A DNA stretch of 64,000 nucleotides, from contig DWYB01000079.1 in the NCBI GenBank assembly GCA_019118885.1, positions 1-64,000 of the forward strand. The letters are read 5' to 3'. Under the pieces are notes generated by a model. That model did no database searches. It saw only the letters and a list, made by a program, of their open reading frames with translations, and was not told the DNA's origin. Positions 32,171 to 41,896 of the stretch are shown here, piece after piece. Each line of letters opens with the position of its first letter. The stretch's first letter is position 1. A program made the translations under genes and the position numbers. Source of the DNA: Candidatus Mediterraneibacter surreyensis. Its GTDB lineage: Bacteria > Bacillota > Clostridia > Lachnospirales > Lachnospiraceae.

Positions 32171-33535
32171 ATGGATCAGGATCTGAGAACTGAAAAGAGG
32201 AAACTGCACGACCTGGTGGCGGCAGATTACAATCCAAGGAAAGCACTGACCCCGGAAGACGCTGAATACCAGAAAATAAAGCGCAGCATTGAAGAATTCG
32301 GGTACGTTGACCCGATTATCATAAACGAGGACGGCACCATCATCGGCGGACACCAGAGATGCACGGTCTTAAAAGACCTGGGATACGAGGAAGTGGATGT
32401 GGTGGTCGTTTCCCTCGACAAACAGAGGGAAAAGGCTCTGAACATCGCCCTCAACAAGATCACAGGCGAGTGGGATGAGGTCAAATTAAAAGACCTCCTG
32501 CTTGATCTTGATCTCGGAGATTACGACATCTCCATCACAGGCTTTGAACAGGACGACCTGACTGACCTGGTGGACAGATTGACCGTGGAACCGGAAGCCC
32601 AGGACGATGACTTCGATGAAGAACAGGCCATCTCAGAGGTGGCGGAGCCTGTCACGACCAAAGGAACCATCTGGAAACTGGGCCGGCACAGGCTCATGTG
32701 CGGCGACAGCGCATCCCAAGAGGATATGGCAGCGCTGATGGGCGGGGAAATGGCAGACCTTGTGATCACGGACCCGCCGTACAATGTCAACTACGGAGAT
32801 AAGGCGGAATTTCTGGAACATTACCTGGAGGGAAAAGGACACCGGATCACCAGCACCATTCGGAATGACAACATGGACAACATGAGTTTTTATGAATTCC
32901 TACTTGCGGCGTATCAGAGCGCCTATGAATTCATGCGGTCCGGCGCCGCCATTTATGTGTTCCATGCGGAAAGCACGGGGCATATTTTCCGGCAGGCATT
33001 CATGGACGCTGGTCTGAAGCTGGCGCAGTGCCTGATCTGGGAAAAGAATTCCTTTGTCCTTGGCCGCCAGGACTACCAATGGCGGCACGAGCCGATCCTC
33101 TACGGATGGAAAGAGGGGGCGGCGCATTACTTCATCAACGACCGCACCCAGGACACGGTCATACTGGAAGACGACATCGACTTCGGGGCGATGAAGAAAT
33201 CCGACCTGGTAGCCTACTGCGAGGAACTCCGCCGCAGCTACCGGGACCGGACAAGCGTGATCTATGAGAACAAGCCAACAAGGAATGACATCCATCCCAC
33301 AATGAAACCAATCGCCCTTGTTGGGAAATTCATAACCAACTCCAGCAAATCTGGCTGGAACGTCCTGGATCTGTTCGGAGGAAGCGGCAGCACCCTCATG
33401 GCCGCTGAACAGTTAGGCCGGACGGCGTTCATCATGGAACTGGATGAACGCTTCTGCGATGTGATCGTGAAACGGTGGGAAGATTACACCGGGCAGAAAG
33501 CCGTCCGGATCAATGATGGGGAGGTAATCCTGTAA
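32171..33535 (+). CDS. ParB-fused N6-adenine DNA methyltransferase
   Basis: 454 aa from ATG 32,171 behind GAAGGAGG. Residues 1-95 are a ParB/Srx-like domain (LVAADYNPRKALTPED, IIGGHQRCTVLKDLGY). The rest is a beta-class methyltransferase with DPPYNVNY (motif IV), HPTMKPIALV and motif I DLFGGSGSTLMAAEQ. It should methylate adenine in phage DNA. Its place immediately before terminase, as in many phages, suggests marking DNA before packaging or defence against restriction. Confidence 0.93.
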   Translation: MDQDLRTEKRKLHDLVAADYNPRKALTPEDAEYQKIKRSIEEFGYVDPIIINEDGTIIGGHQRCTVLKDLGYEEVDVVVVSLDKQREKALNIALNKITGEWDEVKLKDLLLDLDLGDYDISITGFEQDDLTDLVDRLTVEPEAQDDDFDEEQAISEVAEPVTTKGTIWKLGRHRLMCGDSASQEDMAALMGGEMADLVITDPPYNVNYGDKAEFLEHYLEGKGHRITSTIRNDNMDNMSFYEFLLAAYQSAYEFMRSGAAIYVFHAESTGHIFRQAFMDAGLKLAQCLIWEKNSFVLGRQDYQWRHEPILYGWKEGAAHYFINDRTQDTVILEDDIDFGAMKKSDLVAYCEELRRSYRDRTSVIYENKPTRNDIHPTMKPIALVGKFITNSSKSGWNVLDLFGGSGSTLMAAEQLGRTAFIMELDERFCDVIVKRWEDYTGQKAVRINDGEVIL

Positions 33536-33536
33536 C

Positions 33537-34094
33537 ATGGCAGAAGAACAGCAGGGCGGATACTACCGGGTAGAAGTTATCGCCTCCCTGTTCGGAGTCA
33601 GCGTGCGCCGGGTGCAGCAGTTGACCCAGGAAGGGATTATATCCACTGTAAAAACCAAGGATGGAACCCGGTACGAACTCGCACCGACCATCCAGAGGTA
33701 CATCAAGTACCTTTCAGACAAAGCCTACGGAAAAAGCAAGTCTGAAAAAGAGATGCAGCTTCGGGAACAGAAGCTGCAGGCGGAGGTCGCCCTGAAGGAA
33801 TCCCAGAGCGAACTCCACAAAATGAAAACGGAGATAGCGGCAGGAAAATACATCGATATCGATGAGGTAAAGATGGATTACAGCCGCTTTTTTGTTGTCT
33901 TCAAACGGTTCGCTCTTTCCCTCCCGGGAAGGCTCTCCGGACGGATCAGCGGTCACTGCGACCCGATGGAAGTCCGGGAGATTGAAAAAGACCTGACTGG
34001 AGAGATTACAAAACTACTGGAGAACTTCGTGGTGGCCGGAGTCCTCCCGGAAGAAAGGAAAAAGCGTGGCAAGAAATCCGTTTCGCAGGTATGA
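33537..34094 (+). CDS. Terminase small subunit (Nu1-like)
   Basis: 185 aa with an N-terminal winged HTH (YRVEVIASLFGVSVRRVQQL), a long coiled coil and a C-terminal segment contacting the large subunit. It recognises phage DNA for packaging. Position directly before the GpA-type large subunit and a 29-base overlap support the call. Confidence 0.85.
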   Translation: MAEEQQGGYYRVEVIASLFGVSVRRVQQLTQEGIISTVKTKDGTRYELAPTIQRYIKYLSDKAYGKSKSEKEMQLREQKLQAEVALKESQSELHKMKTEIAAGKYIDIDEVKMDYSRFFVVFKRFALSLPGRLSGRISGHCDPMEVREIEKDLTGEITKLLENFVVAGVLPEERKKRGKKSVSQV

Positions 34095-35895
34095 CGTTAC
34101 TCCATACCAGAAGGAGGCACTCGCCTACCTAAAGCCACCGGAAGACATCACGGTATCCCAATGGGCGGACAAGTACCGAATCCTGGATGCCAAGACATCC
34201 GCCATGCCGGGACCTTGGCGGACAGACCATACGCCGTACCTGAGAGGGATCATGGATGAATTCAATAACCATGAGACAGAAGAAATCATCTACGTAAAGC
34301 CAACCCAGGTCGGGGGAACTGAGTGCCTCCAGAACATGGTCGGGTACATCATCCAGCAGGATCCGGCGCCGACCATGATCGTCTACCCCACCGATAAACT
34401 GGCGGACTCCATCTCAGAGAACCGCCTGCAGCCGATGATCAAGGCGGCTCCAAGCATAAAACGGCGCTACAAAGAGAACGAGTCTTCCAAGCTGGAACTC
34501 CAGTTTGACGGAATGTACCTGACACTGGCCGGGTCCAACTCCCCGTCCAGCCTTGCAAGTAAAGCCATCCGGTTCCTGTTTTTGGATGAGGTGGACAAAT
34601 ACCCAGGGGCGTCCCGGAAGGAAGCGGACCCCATCAGCCTTGCCAGGGAGCGAACCAAGACCTTCCACAACCGGAAGATCTTCATCACAAGCACCCCGAC
34701 CATCAAGACAGGGCATATCTGGAAGGCAAAAGAGGACGCTGACATCGAGAAGCACTACTTTGTGCCGTGCCCCCACTGCGGGGAGTACATCGAACTGAAA
34801 TGGGCGCAGGTCAAGTTCCCGGACAAAGAGGGAATGAGCCATGCGGACCGGGCGGAATTTGCCAACTATGTCTGCCAGGAGTGCGGTTGCATTATCACAG
34901 ACCAGGACAAGCCGGAGATGCTGCGCTACGGGGAATGGAGAACCGTAAGGCAGAGAACAAAGTTCGCCAGGAAGGTCGCTTTCTGGATGAATACGCTCTA
35001 CAGCCCGTTCGTCCGGTTTTCAGAAGCGGTCAAGGAGTTCTTGGACAGCAAAGATGATCCGGAACTTTTTCAGAACTTCGTCAACTCATGGCTGGCAGAG
35101 CCATGGGAAGACACGAAGCTTCGGACGAACGCCGACTTGGTGTTGGAGAGACAGACTCAGATCGGAGAACTTGTCGTTCCAGACTGGGCGAAGATGCTCA
35201 CAGCGGGCGTGGATGTCCAAGAAAACTGCCTATATTGGTCGATTCGGGCGTGGGGAGATTACCTCACAAGTCAGAACATCGCCCACGGACAGGCGTTTTC
35301 ATTTATGGAGCTGGAACGGATCATGAATCTGGAATATCGGGCAGAGGATGGGTCGCCTATGGTCGTAGCCCTGGCGCTGATCGACTCCGGATACAATGCG
35401 GACTCGGTCTACGATTTCTGCGTGGAGAATTCGGAATGGGCGCTTCCCAGTAAGGGATCCTCGAACCCCATGCTCTCCCATTACAAGCTGTCCACCATCA
35501 ATAAGGCAGGAAGCAAGGCATACGGCATGAACCTGATCCTGATCGACACAGGGAAGTATAAAGACATGATCGCAGGCAGGATGAGAAAACCAAACGGAAG
35601 CGGCTCCTGGATGGTTTACGCCGGGTGTGATCGGGAATATGCGGAACAGGTCACAGCAGAGCATAAGGTCAACGTCCGCACCAACAACGGAAAGGTAAAG
35701 CAGGAATGGGTAAAGAAAGCATCTCACGCCGACAACCACTATCTCGACTGCGAGGTGTACGCCATGGCGGCGGCAGATGTGATGGGCGTCCGGTCACTGT
35801 ATCTGACGGAGATTGAAGAACAGCCAGAGAAGAAAGAAGAACCATATGTGCCGGAGGAAAACTGGATCCGGCAGAACGAAGGAAACTGGATATAA
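34066..35895 (+). CDS. Terminase large subunit (GpA family)
   Basis: 609 aa with GTG start inside the small-subunit gene. The ATPase half shows VKPTQVGGTECLQNMVGY (Walker A-like), FLFLDEVDKYP (Walker B) and STPTIKTGHIWKA. A C4 zinc region follows (CPHCGEYIELKW, CQECGC). The nuclease half has AGVDVQENCLYWSIRAWGDY and ALIDSGYNADSVYDF. GpA-type enzymes cut at cos-like sites, as in phage lambda. Confidence 0.95.
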   Translation: MARNPFRRYDVTPYQKEALAYLKPPEDITVSQWADKYRILDAKTSAMPGPWRTDHTPYLRGIMDEFNNHETEEIIYVKPTQVGGTECLQNMVGYIIQQDPAPTMIVYPTDKLADSISENRLQPMIKAAPSIKRRYKENESSKLELQFDGMYLTLAGSNSPSSLASKAIRFLFLDEVDKYPGASRKEADPISLARERTKTFHNRKIFITSTPTIKTGHIWKAKEDADIEKHYFVPCPHCGEYIELKWAQVKFPDKEGMSHADRAEFANYVCQECGCIITDQDKPEMLRYGEWRTVRQRTKFARKVAFWMNTLYSPFVRFSEAVKEFLDSKDDPELFQNFVNSWLAEPWEDTKLRTNADLVLERQTQIGELVVPDWAKMLTAGVDVQENCLYWSIRAWGDYLTSQNIAHGQAFSFMELERIMNLEYRAEDGSPMVVALALIDSGYNADSVYDFCVENSEWALPSKGSSNPMLSHYKLSTINKAGSKAYGMNLILIDTGKYKDMIAGRMRKPNGSGSWMVYAGCDREYAEQVTAEHKVNVRTNNGKVKQEWVKKASHADNHYLDCEVYAMAAADVMGVRSLYLTEIEEQPEKKEEPYVPEENWIRQNEGNWI

Positions 35896-35905
35896 GGAGG
35901 CAGGC

Positions 35906-36133
35906 ATGGAAACAGGAAACTTTACAGCGGCAGAGCTGCTGACAGAAGTGAATAAGGCAATTTATACCGTCCTTGTCGGCGGGCAGTCCTACAAGATCGG
36001 ATCCCGGCAGCTTACCAGAGCGGATCTGAACCTGCTCTACAGCATGAAAAACGACCTCGCAGCACAGGTGGCGGCACAGGAAGACTCCAGACTTCTGGAT
36101 GATACCTACGTCGCTGTTTTTGAGGGGAGGTAG
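35906..36133 (+). CDS. Head-tail joining protein, DUF6148/gpW-like
   Basis: 75 aa from ATG 35,906 behind AAGGAGG. Contains the helix-hairpin-helix ELLTEVNKAIYTVLVGGQSY-KIGSRQLTRADLNLLY pattern of small gpW/DUF6148 connectors placed between terminase and portal. Confidence 0.7.
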   Translation: METGNFTAAELLTEVNKAIYTVLVGGQSYKIGSRQLTRADLNLLYSMKNDLAAQVAAQEDSRLLDDTYVAVFEGR

Positions 36134-36138
36134 GACAG

Positions 36139-37731
36139 ATGAACTGGTTAGACGGAATCATCGGCTTCCTCTCTCCGGAGTGGGGCGCACGCCGGGAAGC
36201 GTGGCGGCGATGCCTGGATGAGCAGCGGCACTACGATGCCGGGGATTACAGCCGGGGAAACGCCAACTGGCGTGTCCTGAACCAATCGGCAGAGTTTACG
36301 GATCGGTACAGCCGGGACAACGTCCGGGCGAGGGCAAGGGACCTAGAGCGCAATTCAGATATGATGAACTCCGTGATCGGGGCGTACACCCGGAACGTCA
36401 TCGGCGGGGGATACACCCTCCAGGCGAAGACGGGAAGCGACACCATGAACGACACCATCGAAGCCGCATGGAAGAAATGGTGCAAAAAGCGGAATTGCGA
36501 TGTGACAGGAACCCAGTCCTTCATGCAGATCATGCGGATGTGCGTGAAGCGCAAAAAAGTGGATGGCGGCATCCTAATCGTTAAGCGGTACACCAGGGAC
36601 GGATACCTGCCGTTTAAGCTGCAGACATTCGAGGTGGATGAACTGGACAGCGCCCAGATGTCGCCAAAGCACAAAGGGAACAAAGTGGTCGGCGGCATTG
36701 AGATGAATGAATACAACAAGCCTGTCGGGTACTGGATCCGGCAGTACAGCATAGATGGCGTATCGGGGCTGAATCCGATCTACCTGGACGCAAAGGACGT
36801 GATCTTCCTTTATACGAAGCACCGTCCGTCCCAGGTGCGGGAGATTTCTGACATGAGTCCAACCATTACCCGGATCCGGGATGCCAACGAATTCATGGTA
36901 GCTGTCTCCGTAAAAGAGCGGATCGCTGCCTGTCTTTCTGTCTTCATCAAGAAGACCATCCCGACACAGGGAATCGGGCGAACGAACCAGCCCCAGGGGC
37001 CGCACCAGGTCTACGAGGGAAAGGCAATCGCTCCCGGAATGATCAAGGAACTGAACGCCGGGGACGAGATCCAGGTGGTAAACCCGACCGGGCAGGCGAC
37101 TGATGCGGCAAGTTACATCGAGCTGCAGCAGCGGCTCGTGGCGGCAGGTCAGGGGATCAGTTACGAAGCGACCAGCCGGGACATGTCCAAGAGCAACTAC
37201 TCATCCACCAGACAAGGGATTATCGAGGATGACATGACCTACGCAGAGGAAAAGGAACTGTTGCTGGAGGTTATGGACGAGATCTACGAAAGTTTCGTCA
37301 TTTCCCTTTGGCTCGCCGGGGAGATTGAAGCGGCGGACTTCTGGGAGAACAAAGATAAATACTTCGAACACTCCTGGATCATCGCTCCAAAGAAGTGGAT
37401 CGACCCGCAGAAGGAAGCCAATGCAAATAAGATCGCCCTGAACACCGGGCAGAAGACATTTAAACAGATCGCAGCCGAACAGGGGCGTGACTGGAAGGAA
37501 CACATAGACGAAATGGCAGAGGTACTCGAATACGCAAAGGAAAAGGGTATCGACTTGGGAGGTGTGATATTTGACCAGACAAAATCTGAACTCTACGAAG
37601 ATGAGGAAGACAAGAAAGCCGCTCTCGCTGACGAGGGCGATGGAACCGCCCCAGGAGAAGAAGGGGAAGAAACCGGAGAGGAATCCGGATCAGAGACAGG
37701 CGAAGGCAATGACGAGGGAACTGGCCGTTAA
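36139..37731 (+). CDS. Portal protein (lambda family)
   Basis: 530 aa. The N-terminus (WRVLNQSAEFTDRYSRDNVR), VIGAYTRNVIGGGYTLQAKT and the LKTFEVDELDSAQ-like core place it in the lambda gpB portal family. Twelve copies would form the channel through which DNA enters the head. The last 45 residues are very acidic and probably disordered. The protease gene starts inside its end. Confidence 0.93.
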   Translation: MNWLDGIIGFLSPEWGARREAWRRCLDEQRHYDAGDYSRGNANWRVLNQSAEFTDRYSRDNVRARARDLERNSDMMNSVIGAYTRNVIGGGYTLQAKTGSDTMNDTIEAAWKKWCKKRNCDVTGTQSFMQIMRMCVKRKKVDGGILIVKRYTRDGYLPFKLQTFEVDELDSAQMSPKHKGNKVVGGIEMNEYNKPVGYWIRQYSIDGVSGLNPIYLDAKDVIFLYTKHRPSQVREISDMSPTITRIRDANEFMVAVSVKERIAACLSVFIKKTIPTQGIGRTNQPQGPHQVYEGKAIAPGMIKELNAGDEIQVVNPTGQATDAASYIELQQRLVAAGQGISYEATSRDMSKSNYSSTRQGIIEDDMTYAEEKELLLEVMDEIYESFVISLWLAGEIEAADFWENKDKYFEHSWIIAPKKWIDPQKEANANKIALNTGQKTFKQIAAEQGRDWKEHIDEMAEVLEYAKEKGIDLGGVIFDQTKSELYEDEEDKKAALADEGDGTAPGEEGEETGEESGSETGEGNDEGTGR

Positions 37732-38299
37732 TTCCATACGGGCGATGGAAGGGGCGGGGAACGAACGGAAGTTTGTGCTTTCCTTCTCTTCGGAAGAGCC
37801 ATACGACAGATGGTGGGGAACAGAGATCCTCGACCATTCAGACGGGGCGGTAGACCTTACCCGCCTAAATGAAATCGGGTGTCTTCTCTTTAACCACAAC
37901 AGGGATAAGGTACTCGGAAAAATCAACCGGGCTTGGATCCAGGACATGCGTGGCATGGCCGAGATTGAATTCGACACGGACGAAGGCTCGGAACTCATCT
38001 ATCAGAAGGTACGGAGCGGCACGTTAAAGGGAGTGTCGGTCGGGTACCAGATAGACTCATGGGAGGAAGTAATGCCCAACAAGCAGTCGGCAGACGGAAG
38101 GTTCACAGGACCGGCAGACATCGCTCGGAAGTGGACACCTTACGAAATATCAATCGTGAGTGTCCCTGCAGATCCCACGGTCGGTGTCGGAAGGGAACTG
38201 GAAGAAACCGAGCCGGGGACGCAGAACCGCACTCTCGACTGGTATGAACGGCAGCTTCAAATAAATCAAAATATCATTCAAGGAGGTAACCAGAGATGA
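37709..38299 (+). CDS. Prohead maturation protease
   Basis: 196 aa from ATG 37,709. The U35-like core is recognisable from FVLSFSSEEPYDRWWGTEIL, LLFNHNRDKVLGKI (His) and YEISIVSVPADPTVGVGREL (Ser). It would cleave scaffold and capsid N-termini during head maturation. Overlaps portal by 23 bases and capsid by 4 bases; an ATG at 37,745 is an alternative start. Confidence 0.85.
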   Translation: MTRELAVNSIRAMEGAGNERKFVLSFSSEEPYDRWWGTEILDHSDGAVDLTRLNEIGCLLFNHNRDKVLGKINRAWIQDMRGMAEIEFDTDEGSELIYQKVRSGTLKGVSVGYQIDSWEEVMPNKQSADGRFTGPADIARKWTPYEISIVSVPADPTVGVGRELEETEPGTQNRTLDWYERQLQINQNIIQGGNQR

Positions 38300-39867
38300 A
38301 CAAAAAGCAGCAGAGACAGCAGAAGATGCTCCGGCAGCAGGAAATTGTCAATGCCGCAAAAACTGCGGGCAGAGATCTGACCGCAGAGGAACAGGCAGAA
38401 TTTGACAGCCTGCAGAGAGAGATCGAAACCTTAAATGGGGAGATCGAAGTAGAGGAGCAGGCGCAGAGAAGTGCAAACCCGGCCAATGTACCGCCATCAG
38501 CACAGCAGACTCCGGCGAATCCGGCAGCGGATACCCAGCGGGCAGTGTCAGAGGAAAGACAGCGGATCCGTGAGATTACGGGCATCTGCAGGGACTTCGG
38601 ACTGGAGGCAGATACCTACATCCAGGATGGAAGCACTGTGGATGCGGTAAGGGCGGCGGCACTGGAACACATCCGCCAGCACGGGGCGCCGATCCCGGCA
38701 CGGGGAAGCGTAAACCTGATCGAAAGTGAGGAGGATAAATTCCGGGCGGCAGCGGCAGACGCACTTGTCATGAGAAGCGGCATGGCACTGGACCATCCGG
38801 CAGAGGGCGCACGCCAGATGATGGGTATGACTCTCCGTGACCTGGCCATCGAGTGCCTGACTTCGGAAGGGCAGACCGGGCTGAACAGGAGAACCTCAGA
38901 CGAACTGTACGGCATGCTCCAGAGACAGTTCTACAATCCGACAGCGGCGTTCCCGGCGATCCTCGATAACGCCATCAACAAGGCATATGTGGAAGGTCAC
39001 AAGACCGTAGCAGTTACATTCGACCAGTGGGCGAAGAAAGGAAGCCTGAAGGATTTCAAGACCCATGATAACAACTACATCGCCGGCCCGGTAGGGGAAT
39101 TCCTGGAAGTGCCGGAAGGCGGGGAATTGAAGCATGATGTGTTCGGAGATGAGAAGCTGCCGACCAGAAAGCTGAAAACTTACGGCCGCCAGTTTACCCT
39201 GACCCGTCAGGCATTCATCAACGATGACATCGATCTGGTAACAAGGATCCCGGCCAAGTATGCGGCAAGTGCAAGAAAGACCATCAACAAGCAGTGCTAC
39301 CAGATCCTGGTAAGCAACCCGGCGATTTATGACGGGACCGCCCTGTTCAGCAGCACGCACATGAACCTGCTGGCGAAGGGCACAGGAATCACGAAGGAAG
39401 CTGTCCAGGGCATGATCCTGGCACTGCAGAACCAGAAAGACCAGTTCGGAGAAGCCATCATCATCCGTCCGGCGATCATCATCGTTCCGAGCGGATATAT
39501 GTTCGACATGTACACCCTGTTCTTCTCCCCGACCATCAACACTGAGGGCAATACCCAGGCGGTCAACCCACTCTACCGTTACAAGGATAGCATCCAGGTC
39601 GTAGAAGACCCGACCATCAACGCACTCTGCGGCGGCTTCGGAAACGTAATGCCTTGGTGGCTGCTGGGAGCAAAAGACGATACGGACTTTATCGAAGTGG
39701 ACTACCTGAACGGACAGGAGATCCCGAACATCCGCAGAATGGAGACTCCTGGAACCCTTGGATTTGTCTGGGATATTTATCTTGACTGGGGCATCAGCGT
39801 GATGGATTACCGTGGAGCTATCAAGAACCCTGGCGTAAAGGTAGAAAATCCGATCAACTTAGCATAA
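38296..39867 (+). CDS. Major capsid protein with N-terminal scaffold (Mu gpT-like)
   Basis: 523 aa. Residues 1-110 form a Gln/Glu-rich coiled coil and Ala/Pro linker, typical of a removable delta/scaffold domain. The remainder (FDQWAKKGSLKDFKTHDNNY, IINPAIYDGTALFSSTHMN-like and PWWLLGAKDDTDFIEVDYLN) resembles Mu-like major head subunit gpT with an HK97-type fold. Protease directly upstream and DUF2190 decoration protein downstream agree. Confidence 0.88.
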   Translation: MNKKQQRQQKMLRQQEIVNAAKTAGRDLTAEEQAEFDSLQREIETLNGEIEVEEQAQRSANPANVPPSAQQTPANPAADTQRAVSEERQRIREITGICRDFGLEADTYIQDGSTVDAVRAAALEHIRQHGAPIPARGSVNLIESEEDKFRAAAADALVMRSGMALDHPAEGARQMMGMTLRDLAIECLTSEGQTGLNRRTSDELYGMLQRQFYNPTAAFPAILDNAINKAYVEGHKTVAVTFDQWAKKGSLKDFKTHDNNYIAGPVGEFLEVPEGGELKHDVFGDEKLPTRKLKTYGRQFTLTRQAFINDDIDLVTRIPAKYAASARKTINKQCYQILVSNPAIYDGTALFSSTHMNLLAKGTGITKEAVQGMILALQNQKDQFGEAIIIRPAIIIVPSGYMFDMYTLFFSPTINTEGNTQAVNPLYRYKDSIQVVEDPTINALCGGFGNVMPWWLLGAKDDTDFIEVDYLNGQEIPNIRRMETPGTLGFVWDIYLDWGISVMDYRGAIKNPGVKVENPINLA

Positions 39868-39886
39868 GGGAAAGGAGGACATTGAA

Positions 39887-40234
39887 ATGAGCAAAGCATC
39901 ATACTGGCAGAGAGGGGAATCCCTCGATTACAAAAACGCAACGGAAACGACCATCGAAGCCAACACCGTGGTAAAGCTGGCAGAGCGGATTGGGATCGCC
40001 GGAACAGACATCCTGCCTGGAGCCGTGGGCGACCTTCATGTGAGCGGTGTCTTTGAGTTTGGCAAAACCAGCGAAAATGCCATCACATTGGGAACTTCCG
40101 TATATTTTGACGGAACAGGAATCACAGAAGCAGCGAATGACGGCGAGGAAGAACCGACAGCATACACTCCGGCGGGCTTTGCGGCGGCAGACGCAGCAGC
40201 AGGGGACGATAAGATCCTCGTAAAAATCGGATAG
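39887..40234 (+). CDS. DUF2190 capsid decoration protein
   Basis: 115 aa. GESLDYKNATETTIEANTVV and PGAVGDLHVSGVFEF match the DUF2190 group of small beta-rich proteins that follow gpT-like or lambda-like capsid genes and are thought to stabilise heads. AAAGGAGGAC start. Confidence 0.8.
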   Translation: MSKASYWQRGESLDYKNATETTIEANTVVKLAERIGIAGTDILPGAVGDLHVSGVFEFGKTSENAITLGTSVYFDGTGITEAANDGEEEPTAYTPAGFAAADAAAGDDKILVKIG

Positions 40235-40245
40235 GAGTGATCCAG

Positions 40246-40524
40246 ATGAAGCTGATAGCAGTATATCCCATCCTTTACCGCTCCAGGCAGTATTGGGTGG
40301 GACAGGAACTCCCGGCAGATGATGCCGGGATGGTGCAGGCATGGATTGAAGCCGGAACTGCCACATGGGTTGACCCGGACGCTCCAAAGCCGCCAAAGGC
40401 AAAGCCTGCGGCAGCAGAACCGGGGCTGGCAGGGGAATCCCCAAACGGGGAGACGGATGAAAACCTGGTCGGCAAGGTTCCCAAGACACCCGCCAGAAGC
40501 ACCGGACGGAGGAAAAAGACGTAA
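40246..40524 (+). CDS. Small hypothetical head/connector protein
   Basis: 92 aa from ATG 40,246 behind TAGGAG. The N-terminal part is compact (MKLIAVYPILYRSRQYWVGQ); the C-terminal half is Pro/Lys/Ala-rich and ends in basic ARSTGRRKKT. Probably a head-completion factor by position. Its last base overlaps the next start. Confidence 0.55.
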   Translation: MKLIAVYPILYRSRQYWVGQELPADDAGMVQAWIEAGTATWVDPDAPKPPKAKPAAAEPGLAGESPNGETDENLVGKVPKTPARSTGRRKKT

Positions 40525-40847
40525 TGGGCTTTAAGGATATTGTAAAAGCGGACGTCCACAATGTGTTTCTGAACCTGGAAGAATTCGCAGACACCCATAC
40601 GGTCAATGGGGCGGAAATGCCTGTCCTGATTGACAACAATGAACAGATCGAGAGGGAGAAGCGGAACAACCAGAACATGGACGGGATCTTCACAAACCAG
40701 AGACTGATCTACGTAGCGGCGTCTGACTTCGGACCGCTGCCAAAGCAGGGCAGCATTCTCACGCTGGACAAGCGGACATTCCGGGTAGTGGATGCCATCG
40801 ATGAAGACGGCGTCTACTCCATTACACTGGAGGCGAATAGAGCATGA
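40524..40847 (+). CDS. Head-tail joining protein (gpFII-like)
   Basis: 107 aa. The arrangement VFLNLEEFADTHTVNGAEMP and RTFRVVDAIDEDGVYSITLE matches the beta-barrel head-tail attachment group related to lambda gpFII. Position between capsid and tail completion genes agrees. Confidence 0.7.
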   Translation: MGFKDIVKADVHNVFLNLEEFADTHTVNGAEMPVLIDNNEQIEREKRNNQNMDGIFTNQRLIYVAASDFGPLPKQGSILTLDKRTFRVVDAIDEDGVYSITLEANRA

Positions 40848-41407
40848 GCGGTTTTTATATTGAGGTTGATAAGGATGACCTAAAATATGTCCAAAAAAAA
40901 TTCCGGGAGGCTCCGCAGAAAGCAAAGAGAGTCCTTCGGAACGCCATCAACCAGACGGCCACGCAGACGAACAGGAAGTTAAAAAAAGGTCGTTCTGCAG
41001 GATACACAATATCAGCCGGAGCCTTCAATAGTGAAATTCAGATCCAGAGGGCGAACCTGGGGCATCTGGATGCTACCATCAAATCTCATGGCCGACCAAG
41101 GACAATTCAGCAATTCAAGCACAGCGTGGAGGCGTCCGCCGCATCTGTTACAAAAGGTGGAATGAAAAGCATTATCAACTCCGCAGGTGCAAGAGTATTT
41201 ATGGGTACTGGTGGAGCCGTGGAAGGGCGAATCGTCCAAAGAGAAACCAAGGCACGGTACCCGCTCCGAGTGATCGTATCGAACTCCGTGCCAAAGATGG
41301 TTGAGAAAATCTACGAAGGCGAACGTGGCGGACAGGGCGATCTGCAGCCATTCATCGAGAAGACCCTGCATGACAAGATCCGGGAACAGGTAAAGAAAAT
41401 TCTTTAA
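40844..41407 (+). CDS. Tail completion protein (minor tail protein Z-like)
   Basis: 187 aa, basic, with AKRVLRNAINQTATQTNRKL and a C-terminal ending in RGGQGDLQPFIEKTLHD, typical of prophage minor tail protein Z. Starts with ATGA overlap. It should help set tail length or join the tail to the head. Confidence 0.75.
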   Translation: MSGFYIEVDKDDLKYVQKKFREAPQKAKRVLRNAINQTATQTNRKLKKGRSAGYTISAGAFNSEIQIQRANLGHLDATIKSHGRPRTIQQFKHSVEASAASVTKGGMKSIINSAGARVFMGTGGAVEGRIVQRETKARYPLRVIVSNSVPKMVEKIYEGERGGQGDLQPFIEKTLHDKIREQVKKIL

Positions 41408-41419
41408 CAGGAGGCGGAA

Positions 41420-41896
41420 ATGACACCTTTAATGCTTTACGACGACCTCATCGCAGAGGTCGAAAACATCCTCCGAGATGTAGTAACAAAGAACACCGCC
41501 GGAGAGGACATGGTGGGCGTGAAAGGATATAAATACCGCCTCCCGCTCATCACGGCAGACGATGAGGATGAATCGCAGTTCTTCCCCTATTTTATCGTCC
41601 GGCTTTCAGGAGGAAAGACCGCTGACGATGACAGCCCGTGGATAGTTACTGCAGACATTCTACTGGGCGTCTGCGAGAACGATAAGGAAGTCCCAGGGCA
41701 TGAACACATCATGGTCATGATCCAGAGGATCACGGACCGGTTCGCAGCGGAACCGCTCTTAAACCATAAGTTCCGGGCAGAACAAGACATGGAGTGGGCA
41801 GTCCAGGACGAAGACACCTATCCGTTTTATTTCGGCGGTGTGGAAATCAAATTCAACGTGCCAAAGATAGGAAGGAGGATACCAGACTATGACTAA
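41420..41896 (+). CDS. Putative tail terminator
   Basis: 158 aa with the alternating strand/helix pattern of tail terminator proteins (YFIVRLSGGKTADDDSPWIV, TADILLGVCENDKEVPGHEH). The call rests mostly on size and position between gpZ-like and sheath genes. Confidence 0.5.
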   Translation: MTPLMLYDDLIAEVENILRDVVTKNTAGEDMVGVKGYKYRLPLITADDEDESQFFPYFIVRLSGGKTADDDSPWIVTADILLGVCENDKEVPGHEHIMVMIQRITDRFAAEPLLNHKFRAEQDMEWAVQDEDTYPFYFGGVEIKFNVPKIGRRIPDYD

